The notes beneath the pieces are model-generated. The model was not told the origin of the DNA. It did no database searches and worked only from the letters and a program-made list of their open reading frames with translations. Made by a program: the position numbers and the translations under genes. From positions 1 to 10,264 of the forward strand of contig JADFNA010000030.1 of assembly GCA_022563625.1 (NCBI GenBank): a stretch of 10,264 bases of DNA. The letters are read 5' to 3'. Positions 1 through 6,254 of the stretch are shown in pieces. The first letter of the stretch is position 1; each line of letters begins with the position of its first letter. The DNA comes from Candidatus Zixiibacteriota bacterium (GTDB lineage: Bacteria > Zixibacteria > MSB-5A5 > GN15 > JACZUZ01).

Positions 1-1
1 T

Positions 2-718
2 TCTTGGAAGGTCATCCGCGCTTGTTTCGGACGGCCGTTTTATCTGAGCGAGACGTTTGAGCAGATGTATATCGCCGGGTATGGTTCGCTGTGGCTGGTG
101 CTTCTGACCGGGATGATGGCCGGTCAGGCGATTGCGCTAAACTTCTCAAACGAGCTGGGTGATTTCGGGGCCAAGACATATCTCGGGCGGGTTATGGTGC
201 TGGCCATAGTGCGCGAACTGGGGCCGACGCTGACAGGAATTATGGTCGCCGCCCGGGTGGCCAGCGGAATTACCGCTGAAATCGGCTCGATGAAGTCCTC
301 CAACCAGATTGACGCGCTCAAGGCGTTCTCCATCGACCCGATCCGGAAACTCGCCGTCCCTCGTTTGTTGTCTTTATTGATTATGGTCCCGGCCTTGACC
401 ATCGCCTGTGATATGGTCGGGCTGTATGGTGGATTTTTGATAGCGAAGTATCACGCCCACATCTCGGATGCGCTCTACTGGGCGCCGGTCTGGGAGCGTT
501 TGAATTTTGGCAACATTTCGATGGGCCTGATCAAGCCGGTTATTTTTGCCATGATCATAGCCTTTGTTTCAATCTACAAGGGGTTTACCTCCGAAGGCGG
601 GGCAAAGGGTGTCGGCCGGGCCACCAATCAGTCAGTCGTCATTTCCTCGATCAGCATTTTGCTGGCGAATTTTATTATCACGCAGGCTATTTTCAAGTTC
701 CTCAAAGGATACTTCTAA
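2..718 (+). CDS. mlaE: MlaE-family ABC transporter permease (5' partial)
   Basis: Integral inner-membrane permease of an Mla-type phospholipid transporter, which pairs with the ATPase and MCE protein encoded downstream. The frame is open to the window edge, with Ser-Trp-Lys-Val-Ile-Arg before the first internal ATG at 65, so the true start lies upstream. About 239 residues are visible, against roughly 250-260 in the family. Recognisable MlaE signatures are the GPTLTGIMVAAR segment followed by the EIGSMK and NQIDAL stretch and a later VPR motif, together the conserved coupling region that contacts the ATPase. Several hydrophobic helices follow, ending near the C-terminus in IISSISILLANFIITQ-like sequence. 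The stop codon lies inside a 14-bp tandem duplication. mlaF starts 38 bp downstream, which is consistent with one operon. The family assignment is firm. The transport direction and exact lipid are not decided by the sequence. Confidence 0.93.
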   Translation, partial: SWKVIRACFGRPFYLSETFEQMYIAGYGSLWLVLLTGMMAGQAIALNFSNELGDFGAKTYLGRVMVLAIVRELGPTLTGIMVAARVASGITAEIGSMKSSNQIDALKAFSIDPIRKLAVPRLLSLLIMVPALTIACDMVGLYGGFLIAKYHAHISDALYWAPVWERLNFGNISMGLIKPVIFAMIIAFVSIYKGFTSEGGAKGVGRATNQSVVISSISILLANFIITQAIFKFLKGYF

Positions 719-731
719 AAGGATACTTCTA
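704..731. repeat. 14-bp direct tandem duplication across the mlaE stop
   Basis: The unit AAAGGATACTTCTA occurs at 704-717 and again, identically, at 718-731. The first copy encodes the last residues of MlaE and part of its stop codon; the second is untranslated. It looks like a slippage duplication and leaves the protein unchanged. Confidence 0.95.
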
Positions 732-756
732 AAGTGATTTTTATGAAGGCGGCAGC

Positions 757-1524
757 ATGATAGAACTGCGCAATGTGACATTTGGATACACTGACGAGCC
801 TGTACTCAATGATGTGTCATTTATTATTCCTGAGGGTGAGTCGCGCGTAATTATGGGGCAGTCAGGCTCCGGCAAATCGACGATCCTGAAACTTCTTTTG
901 GGTTTGTATCGGGTGGACTCCGGTGAAGTTTTGATCGATAACGAGGAAATCACCCACCTTAAGGAAAGCGGTTTGCGGCGAGTTAGGAGGAAAATGGGCA
1001 TGGTGTTCCAGGAAGGCGCGCTGTTTGATTCGCAAACTGTCGGTGAAAATGTCGGCTTCTATTTGATAGAACATTCCGATAATAGCATTGAACAGGTTGA
1101 ACAGCGTGTGCGTGAAATGCTGGGCTATATCGGGCTGGAGGAGAGCATCATCGACTCTCTGCCTGATGAACTTTCCGGCGGGATGCAGCGCCGGGTGGCT
1201 ATCGCCCGGGCGCTTCTTTCTACGGCCCCGAAAATTATGCTCTATGATGAGCCGACCACGGGCCTGGACCCGGAATCGACGACGAAAGTCCTGGAACTGA
1301 TGGACAAGCTGACCCAGAAACGCAACATCGCCACGATTGTGGTCACGCATCAGTTTCTTGATGCGCTTGAAATTTCAGACAAATTCATTCTTATCGACCA
1401 GGGCCGGGTGGCGTTTGACGGAAACCTGCCGGAACTCAGAGATTCCACCGAGCCGCGAGTTCTCAAGTTCCTTGAGCCGTTCAGAGAATCTCTCAAGGCC
1501 CTTGAGGAGAAGGGGTTTTCCTGA
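757..1524 (+). CDS. mlaF: MlaF-family ABC transporter ATPase
   Basis: Cytoplasmic ATPase that powers the MlaE permease. The 255-residue protein has a complete nucleotide-binding domain: Walker A GQSGSGKST (34-42, Lys40), Q-loop Gln85 in VFQEGALFD, ABC signature LSGGMQ (139-144), Walker B IMLYDEP (160-166, catalytic Glu165), D-loop GLD (169-171) and switch His198 in VVTHQF. The GALFDS segment after the Q-loop and a C-terminal extension beyond residue 230 are typical of the MlaF/Ttg2A group. The start ATG is preceded by a weak GAAGGCGG purine stretch. An out-of-frame ATG at 743 opens only a five-codon frame, so 757 is preferred. The gene lies 38 bp after mlaE on the same strand. All catalytic residues are present, so the enzyme should be active. 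Confidence 0.95.
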   Translation: MIELRNVTFGYTDEPVLNDVSFIIPEGESRVIMGQSGSGKSTILKLLLGLYRVDSGEVLIDNEEITHLKESGLRRVRRKMGMVFQEGALFDSQTVGENVGFYLIEHSDNSIEQVEQRVREMLGYIGLEESIIDSLPDELSGGMQRRVAIARALLSTAPKIMLYDEPTTGLDPESTTKVLELMDKLTQKRNIATIVVTHQFLDALEISDKFILIDQGRVAFDGNLPELRDSTEPRVLKFLEPFRESLKALEEKGFS

Positions 1525-1549
1525 AGGCTTTGCTTACAACCGCGATAAT

Positions 1550-1579
1550 TTGCCAGTGGCGCTAGAAAAATGTTACTAT
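1550..1579 (+). promoter_or_regulatory. possible internal promoter before mlaD
   Basis: The 149-bp gap between mlaF and mlaD holds TTGCCA (1550-1555) and TACTAT (1574-1579) with an 18-bp spacer. This fits a moderate sigma-70-type promoter: five of six matches at -35 and four of six at -10. The rest of the gap shows no gene. A match of this quality can arise by chance. Confidence 0.3.
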
Positions 1580-1673
1580 GGACATCGCCGCGGCGGGTGT
1601 CAAACAGCGCGGTTGGGATACCGACAGGCTAAAAAAGTAATCAGGCGGGCCAGTAAAAACCGAAAACTAGAAA

Positions 1674-2600
1674 ATGCGTCGATCCAATCGAGTCAAATGG
1701 TCTGAATTAAAAGTTGGCGTTTTGCTTCTGGGCGCTTTCGGAATGGTGATGGGGGCCTCCTTTTTCGGCGGGGGCACATCAATTTTTCAGAGCAAGAAAC
1801 TTTTCCGGGCCTATTTCACCAGCGTCAATGGTTTGACGACCGGGTCGCCTGTCTGGATGCGCGGGGTTGAGGTTGGCAATGTACGCTCGATCAAGTTTGA
1901 TCCGGAGACACACAAAATAGAGGTGGTTGGAAAAGTTCGCAGCGGCGTCTGGCACATGGTGACGACTGACAGCAAGGCGAAAATCAGCGCAATCGGATTG
2001 ATTGGCGACAAATTCATCGACCTCATTCCCGGTACGCCCGGCGCCCCGGTTCTCGCCCAGAATGGAGCTATTGAAGTTATAGAAGATGACGTTGATAAAT
2101 TATTTCGCGAAGGGGCCTCGGCGCTTGAGAATATGAACGCGCTGGCAAAGGATTTCAAAATCGTACTGGGCAAGATTGTGGATGGCGAAGGAGCAATCGG
2201 GAAATTGTTTAATGACACCACACTTTATGATAACTTAAATCAGGTGATAACTGAACTGAATGCGACGCTCAGGGCGTTCAATGAAAACCAGTCGCGCGCT
2301 TTCGCCAGCCTGGAAAGCGGTGTGGCGTCATTTGAAAAACTGGCCGATGCGCTTACCGATTCGGGCGGCACAGTTGGACGGCTGCTGTTTGACACAACGC
2401 TCTACGCTGATCTGACCGGCATGACCGGCAAACTCAACAGTATTCTGGACAAAATAGAAAGCGGCCAGGGAACTATGGGCGCGGCTGTGAATGACCCGGC
2501 TCTGTATGACAATCTCAAGGATTTAGTGGCGCGGGTGGATAATTTGATTTTAGATATCGAAACGAATCCCAAGAAGTATTTCAACATTTCGGTGTTTTGA
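1674..2600 (+). CDS. mlaD: MlaD-like MCE-domain lipid-binding protein
   Basis: Membrane-anchored substrate-binding subunit of the MlaFED-type transporter, facing the periplasm. The 308-residue protein has a short cytoplasmic basic start, one transmembrane helix at about residues 12-32, and an MCE domain at about 40-120 with the family features FTSVNGLTTGSPVWMRGVEVG and IGLIGDKFIDLIPG. A long helical C-terminal region follows. It carries three copies of a motif of form GxGxxGxLxxDxxLYxxL, at about 171-188, 231-247 and 264-281, and ends in NPKKYFNISVF, a tail common in MCE proteins outside the enterobacteria. ATG 1674 is the first possible start because an in-frame TAG lies just upstream at 1668-1670. 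At 308 residues it is much longer than E. coli MlaD (about 180). The extended helical part may form the bridge or channel seen in longer MCE proteins. Confidence 0.9.
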   Translation: MRRSNRVKWSELKVGVLLLGAFGMVMGASFFGGGTSIFQSKKLFRAYFTSVNGLTTGSPVWMRGVEVGNVRSIKFDPETHKIEVVGKVRSGVWHMVTTDSKAKISAIGLIGDKFIDLIPGTPGAPVLAQNGAIEVIEDDVDKLFREGASALENMNALAKDFKIVLGKIVDGEGAIGKLFNDTTLYDNLNQVITELNATLRAFNENQSRAFASLESGVASFEKLADALTDSGGTVGRLLFDTTLYADLTGMTGKLNSILDKIESGQGTMGAAVNDPALYDNLKDLVARVDNLILDIETNPKKYFNISVF

Positions 2601-2647
2601 TTGACTCTCGTAACTGGCAAACTTTTAAATGACGGAAATGTCGTCTT

Positions 2648-3406
2648 ATGCGAAAGAGTGAGGCATTAGAACGGCTCAACAAGCTCCACCAGCGTTTCGA
2701 AAGTGACTTTTCTCCTGAGTATTTGAATTCGCGGGAAGCGCGCGAAACGTGGCTGACGCAGGCCAGTCGCCTGGCTGTGGACATTTTCGGTCTGGGTGAT
2801 CCGCTGCTACGCTCAGTCCAGCCGCTCAGTTTGCTTTCAGAAGAGTTTGAACGCCGCACAGTTTCGTTAGAGAAAAGACGGCGCAAAGGCGACGAGTGGT
2901 ATACTAAGACCAGCCTGTGGCTCAATCGGTTGTCATGGAATATTGCCAATACGTCCAAACTTGTCGGCGCCCGCAAAACGCCTGAGCGTACCGTTGCGCC
3001 GCGGCTGGTCTGGCTGGCGACATCAATCGGTCTAGTCTTGATCACCTACCTGGTGACGATTAAGTATGCGGACTACCAGACCCATGCGGCCCGCGAGGAC
3101 CAGCGGCGGCTTGTTTCCGCTGAGTTTCGAAACTGGATCGCTAGCGTTCCTATGCGCCAGGGCCAGTCGTTTTCTATGCTGCTGGCCACCCTCGATGAGC
3201 AGGGAATAACCGACTCAGATGCCGGGTACTGGCGTAGCGTGCGTTCTTGGATGCAGCGCCAGCGACTGGAAATGGATGCCGCCCGGGCGCTGTTCCAGGC
3301 GCGAATCTCAGCTCTGGGCGGCGACCCGAAAGTGTTCAAACATCCGACACGAGTGACTGTGCGGCCACCGAATGCACCGGAGGCGCTTGGTCTGGATACG
3401 CTCTAA
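2648..3406 (+). CDS. unrecognised single-helix membrane protein of the mla operon
   Basis: I do not recognise this 252-residue protein. It starts with a charged, helix-rich region (residues 1-115) containing the basic patch EKRRRKGD near 75-82. One clear transmembrane helix follows at about 119-139 (VWLATSIGLVLITYLVTIK). A C-terminal half of about 110 residues is rich in Arg, Gln and Ala and probably helical (segments near 145-168 and 195-222). There is no signal peptide and no Cys-based motif. The start is fixed between an in-frame TGA at 2630-2632 and ATG 2648, with a weak GGAA ribosome site about 10 nt upstream. The gene begins 47 bp after mlaD on the same strand, so it is probably the last gene of the operon. 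By position it may be an accessory subunit, but it does not resemble MlaC, MlaB or MlaA. Confidence 0.7.
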   Translation: MRKSEALERLNKLHQRFESDFSPEYLNSREARETWLTQASRLAVDIFGLGDPLLRSVQPLSLLSEEFERRTVSLEKRRRKGDEWYTKTSLWLNRLSWNIANTSKLVGARKTPERTVAPRLVWLATSIGLVLITYLVTIKYADYQTHAAREDQRRLVSAEFRNWIASVPMRQGQSFSMLLATLDEQGITDSDAGYWRSVRSWMQRQRLEMDAARALFQARISALGGDPKVFKHPTRVTVRPPNAPEALGLDTL

Positions 3407-3447
3407 TCGAAAGTTTCTTGTAGAAATTCTTTGTGAGATATAGCTGG

Positions 3448-3795
3448 TTAGCGCTCGTCCAGCTCCATAGTAAGGCCGAACGCGGCCAGAACCGAGCCGG
3501 GAAGATACTCAATCCGGAGCCAGATTCTTGGTTTGCCGAACGACAGGCGCATATAGCTCACAAAATATCCGCAGAGTCCCAGCTAGATTAATCGCTGTGC
3601 AATGTGTACGGCTGCCAAGCCCAGCGATGAGGCCAGTGCGTGGACCACCAGGCCGCCGCACACGCCAAGTGTTGTGAAAAACACCGCGCGTCGCCCGCAG
3701 GCGATTGCGTTTTTGGTCACGATGGCTGTGTTCGCGACGGGTGTGATTGTCATCGGCGCGGCGATTCCACAAAATGTCAGCCAGTCGTATTCCAA
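3448..3795 (-). pseudogene. LysE/RhtB-family exporter remnant
   Basis: Read from 3795 downward, about 70 codons match the N-terminal third of LysE/RhtB amino-acid exporters: TPVANTAIVTKNA, GRRAVFFTTLG and GGLVVHALASSLGLAAV correspond to the family's TPGPN, GRRAG and GxxVH blocks. An in-frame TAG follows at 3583-3585. The same frame then continues with a typical LysE C-terminus (YMRLSFGKPRIWL, then LPGSVLAAFGL) to a TAA at 3448-3450. About 115 codons remain where the family usually has about 205, so the centre is deleted. The first codon is TTG, with an in-frame stop not far upstream, and the TPGP motif is altered to TPVA. This is a degraded gene, not a small functional one. It lies alone on the minus strand between two plus-strand genes. 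Confidence 0.75.
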
Positions 3796-3916
3796 ATGAT
3801 TTTGACCGTCTCAAGTTATCAGCTTTCTTAAGTTTCCACCATCAATATATATTTCAGATAACTCGTTTCCCCAACCGAAACTATTTCGGCCGGTGTCACA
3901 TTCTGCTCGGGCTGAC

Positions 3917-3945
3917 TTGAGCGTCCGTAAAGTTTTTGATATATT
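3917..3945 (+). promoter_or_regulatory. promoter for the DinB-family gene
   Basis: TTGAGC (3917-3922) and TATATT (3940-3945) are separated by 17 bp, a good sigma-70-type arrangement. Transcription would start near 3952, giving a leader of about 65 nt. The stretch 3796-3916 shows no gene or other recognised element. Confidence 0.6.
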
Positions 3946-4016
3946 AGTGGCGTGAGGGACACTGAATTCATGCGTTTATCGCTCACTCCATAACAACTAA
4001 CGAAAGGACATGCGCA

Positions 4017-4514
4017 ATGCTAGACACTCTGAAACAAACACAAACGCTCAAGGGCATCATGGGCCAGTACGGCGTCAATACCGGGCTTCTGGTCAAGGCC
4101 TTCGCTGACATTAAGGACGAGGACGTGTTCCGCAGGCCCGAAGGCGGTAATTCTCTGCACTGGATTGCCGGACATGTGACAGATTCGCGGATGTTCCTTG
4201 GCGAACTGACGGGCCTCGGGACCAAGTCAAGCTGGGGAGAACTGTTCAATTCAGGATGTGAGATTAAAGCGCCGGATGCCTACCCTCCGCTCGGCGAGGT
4301 CCTTTCGACCTGGAAAGACACAGGCGATAAGTTGATGGCGCGTTTTGGCGAGATTTCAGATGAGGAACTGGCCGAGTCGATTGAGCCGGATTTTCCCGGT
4401 CAGGACAAGACAGTCCTGGGAGCTATCGCGTTTTTGTCACTGCACGAAAGTTATCATGTCGGCCAGCTGGCATATATCAGGCGGCTGTTTGGCTATGAAC
4501 GACTGACCGGTTGA
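4017..4514 (+). CDS. DinB-superfamily protein, putative metal-dependent enzyme
   Basis: A 165-residue protein of the DinB/YfiT-like four-helix bundle fold. The family includes metal-dependent thiol transferases and many proteins of unknown role. The N-terminal half holds NSLHWIAGHVTDSR (His48 and His53). The C-terminal helix holds the typical LHESYHVGQLAYIRRLFG block (His143 and His147), which supplies the usual histidine metal ligands. Length matches the family. No signal peptide is present, so it should be cytoplasmic. The start is supported by GAAAGGA at 4002-4008, eight bases before ATG 4017; another ATG at 4010 is out of frame. It appears to be a single-gene unit with its own promoter. 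The substrate cannot be read from the sequence, and the name DinB does not imply a DNA-repair role. Confidence 0.88.
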   Translation: MLDTLKQTQTLKGIMGQYGVNTGLLVKAFADIKDEDVFRRPEGGNSLHWIAGHVTDSRMFLGELTGLGTKSSWGELFNSGCEIKAPDAYPPLGEVLSTWKDTGDKLMARFGEISDEELAESIEPDFPGQDKTVLGAIAFLSLHESYHVGQLAYIRRLFGYERLTG

Positions 4515-4535
4515 TTATCGGCCTGGAGACCAAAG

Positions 4536-4544
4536 TTATCCACA
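4536..4544 (+). promoter_or_regulatory. consensus DnaA-box-like 9-mer
   Basis: TTATCCACA matches the strongest E. coli DnaA box exactly and lies in the gap after the DinB-family gene. It is a lone site: no cluster or AT-rich unwinding region is seen nearby, so an origin is not supported. It could titrate DnaA or be chance. Confidence 0.25.
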
Positions 4545-4668
4545 GCGCCAAAACGTTGCTCTGCGCCAGGTTCTCTGGATCAATTCAATTTTGAGCGCAA
4601 CCAGTGGTCAGGCTTTGAGTACCTCACATAACTAATCAGGACAATTACGATTTTCTTTTAGTTTTTTT

Positions 4669-4697
4669 GCCCGGCGGGCTTGACCGGCCAGCCGGGC
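4669..4697. repeat. inverted repeat overlapping the protease promoter
   Basis: Perfect 7-bp arms GCCCGGC (4669-4675) and GCCGGGC (4691-4697) flank a 15-nt centre that contains the -35 hexamer of the promoter at 4680. It could be an operator for a dimeric regulator, or a weak terminator hairpin of the upstream transcript. Against the terminator reading, the T-run precedes the hairpin instead of following it. Confidence 0.5.
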
Positions 4698-4707
4698 CTT
4701 CTATATT
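4680..4707 (+). promoter_or_regulatory. promoter for the serine protease gene
   Basis: TTGACC (4680-4685) and TATATT (4702-4707) are spaced by 16 bp. Transcription would start near 4714, leaving an untranslated leader of about 220 nt before the protease start. The -10 hexamer is identical to that of the DinB-family promoter. Confidence 0.5.
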
Positions 4708-4762
4708 GATTTCAGTGTCATAGCTGAACTCTCGAGTTTGCTCCGCGCAGCTAATGTTCCCC

Positions 4763-4833
4763 GGCACGGAAGGGGGTGCCCCATGTGGATTTAATTCCGC
4801 GTCTGGACGGTCCGAAAGTACAGCCTTTCAGAC
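4763..4833 (+). promoter_or_regulatory. possible structured leader of the protease mRNA
   Basis: Two foldable segments lie in the leader. GGCAC (4763-4767) pairs with GTGCC (4776-4780) around an 8-nt loop. Further on, GTCT (4801-4804) pairs with AGAC (4830-4833), enclosing a small GGACGGTCC palindrome (4805-4813) and a GAAAG/CTTTC stem (4814-4818 with 4825-4829). I do not recognise a known riboswitch. The rest of 4515-4936 shows no gene. Confidence 0.35.
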
Positions 4834-4921
4834 TGGCTTGACCTGTGCCCGCCAGGCGTGAAAACGTATCAAGCAACATGTGAACCATATCGTTAGTACG
4901 CGTTAAGGACATTCAATACAC

Positions 4922-4932
4922 AAAGGAGGTGA
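4922..4932 (+). promoter_or_regulatory. full-length Shine-Dalgarno sequence
   Basis: AAAGGAGGTGA is complementary over all eleven bases to the anti-Shine-Dalgarno end of 16S rRNA. Its GGAGG core lies seven bases before ATG 4937. It fixes the protease start and is much stronger than any other ribosome site in this window, suggesting strong translation or control through occlusion of the site. Confidence 0.85.
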
Positions 4933-4936
4933 CACA

Positions 4937-6139
4937 ATGTCCGTCAAAACAACTTCGTCTCGTGTTACTCGCAAAGGGGGCAATAATGCTCCGGGTAAGA
5001 CAGGGACCTCCTCGGTCACAGAAATCCTGGAACAGGTCACTGAAACTAATACTCTGGAGCAGGTCAGGGAAATCCTGAACAGCGGTGAACCGATTCTCAA
5101 AACTTTCAAGGACTTTGGTGATCCGGGTCGCGAGGTTGATATCGGCACAGAATCTCGTGTGAACTGTGAAGATCTTGGACCACTGGAGCGTATTATCCCC
5201 GGTCATTTGAACTTTCTCCCGGCGCATTTTCTGGAGGAAGGCGCAGTAGTCCAACGGGCCGTGGCGCGAGTTAATCTGAACATTGGTTTTGGCACAGGTT
5301 TTCTTGTTTCGCCGTCAATCCTGATGACCAACAATCATGTGCTTCGCTCCGAAGTTGCGGCCGCAGGAGCCAAAGGGGAATTTAACTATCAGTTCGACTA
5401 CAGCGGCAGCCCGCTGCCGGTCGACAGTTATGGCTTCGATCCGAACAATCTGTTTTACACCAACTCAGCTTTAGACTTCACTATTGTACGGGTAAAATCG
5501 AAATGCCGCTTAGTCCTTCCCCCGTTGACACATTTCCGCCGCTCATCATTGCCGGGCGGTGCGTTCAACAGCGGAGAAGAGAGCGCCTTTGGTGACTACA
5601 CCTACGAAGAGTTCGCCGATTATCAGGACGAGGCAATTATTGGTGGAGTCACGCCTGGTCCCGATGAGCCAATGGAGCCAACTGCAGGGATTATGAGACA
5701 GCCCAGAATGGGGGTTGGCTGGCGGCCTTATCTGAGGCGTGTCTGCCGGACTCCCGGCGCCAGATGGGGTTTCTTGCAGTTGCCGCGCACAGTTTCATAT
5801 GCCGGACCGACTGCGAATGAGCACGGCCAGCACGTGAATATCATCCAGCATCCGCGCGCCCGTCGCAAAGAAGTTGCCCTGCAGGACAATACTATCACGA
5901 ACATCTATAGCGAACGCATCCGTTACCGAACAGACACCGAACAAGGGTCATCAGGCTCCCCGATTTTCAACAATAGCTGGGACTTGCTCTCGATCCATCA
6001 CGCCGCCGGTGAGAGGCGTGACGGCTCTTGGTTCAGCAACGAGGGTATGCGCATGGACCGTATCGTTGATGACATCAGGGCGCATTTTATGTCCCAACCA
6101 GGTGGGACTCAGGTTCTAACAGAGCTGAGAATACTGTAA
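4937..6139 (+). CDS. trypsin/V8-like serine protease, apparently cytoplasmic
   Basis: A 400-residue chymotrypsin-fold peptidase. The catalytic triad is His134 in LMTNNHVL, Asp180 in ALDFTIVRV and Ser339 in QGSSGSPIF. The motifs NIIQHPRA (301-308) and YRTDTEQGSSGSP, followed by HHAAGER, resemble bacterial V8-like proteases. No signal peptide is present: the N-terminus is Ser/Thr/Lys-rich and followed by a helical segment (about 26-60). A segment ERIIPGHLNFLPAHFLEEG (84-102) precedes the protease core and resembles the linker I recall from proteases fused to small effector-associated domains in conflict or signalling proteins. The Asp-to-Ser distance is 159 residues, about twice that of staphylococcal V8 protease, because of an insertion at about 196-288. 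The gene stands alone between its own promoter and terminator. Protease activity is very likely; the target is unknown. Confidence 0.88.
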   Translation: MSVKTTSSRVTRKGGNNAPGKTGTSSVTEILEQVTETNTLEQVREILNSGEPILKTFKDFGDPGREVDIGTESRVNCEDLGPLERIIPGHLNFLPAHFLEEGAVVQRAVARVNLNIGFGTGFLVSPSILMTNNHVLRSEVAAAGAKGEFNYQFDYSGSPLPVDSYGFDPNNLFYTNSALDFTIVRVKSKCRLVLPPLTHFRRSSLPGGAFNSGEESAFGDYTYEEFADYQDEAIIGGVTPGPDEPMEPTAGIMRQPRMGVGWRPYLRRVCRTPGARWGFLQLPRTVSYAGPTANEHGQHVNIIQHPRARRKEVALQDNTITNIYSERIRYRTDTEQGSSGSPIFNNSWDLLSIHHAAGERRDGSWFSNEGMRMDRIVDDIRAHFMSQPGGTQVLTELRIL

Positions 6140-6166
6140 CCTATGGTCGTGACAGCTCGTATACAC

Positions 6167-6205
6167 AATCCGGGTGGGAGCTTGAGAGTCCCCCCGGATT
6201 TTTTT
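6167..6205 (+). terminator. intrinsic terminator of the protease gene
   Basis: AATCCGGG (6167-6174) pairs with CCCGGATT (6193-6200), extended by further G-C pairs after one mismatch. A run of seven T follows at 6199-6205. It lies 28 bp after the stop codon. On the other strand the hairpin lacks a downstream T-run, so it serves the plus strand only. Confidence 0.85.
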
Positions 6206-6254
6206 GTTGTGAAGGAATACGCTGGGACCCGGCCCGAATCACAAGGGGGTAGAA

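Noticed and set aside
1337..1705. 122-codon plus-strand frame spanning the mlaF end and the gap before mlaD
   Set aside because: Most of it overlaps mlaF out of frame, its composition is Arg/Ser-rich as in shadow frames, and no domain is recognisable.
3407..3447. Terminator after the fourth mla-operon gene (TTTCT/AGAAA hairpin)
   Set aside because: The stem is short and AT-rich, and no T-run follows.
3602..3799. 65-codon plus-strand frame with one hydrophobic stretch
   Set aside because: The hydrophobic part is the antisense of the LysE remnant's membrane helix; no ribosome site.
3509..3814. 101-codon minus-strand frame over the LysE remnant
   Set aside because: It is in a different frame from the recognisable LysE similarity and has no family features.
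6167..6205. Bidirectional terminator between the converging protease and barrel genes
   Set aside because: On the minus strand the hairpin is preceded, not followed, by the useful homopolymer run, so it can only serve the plus strand.
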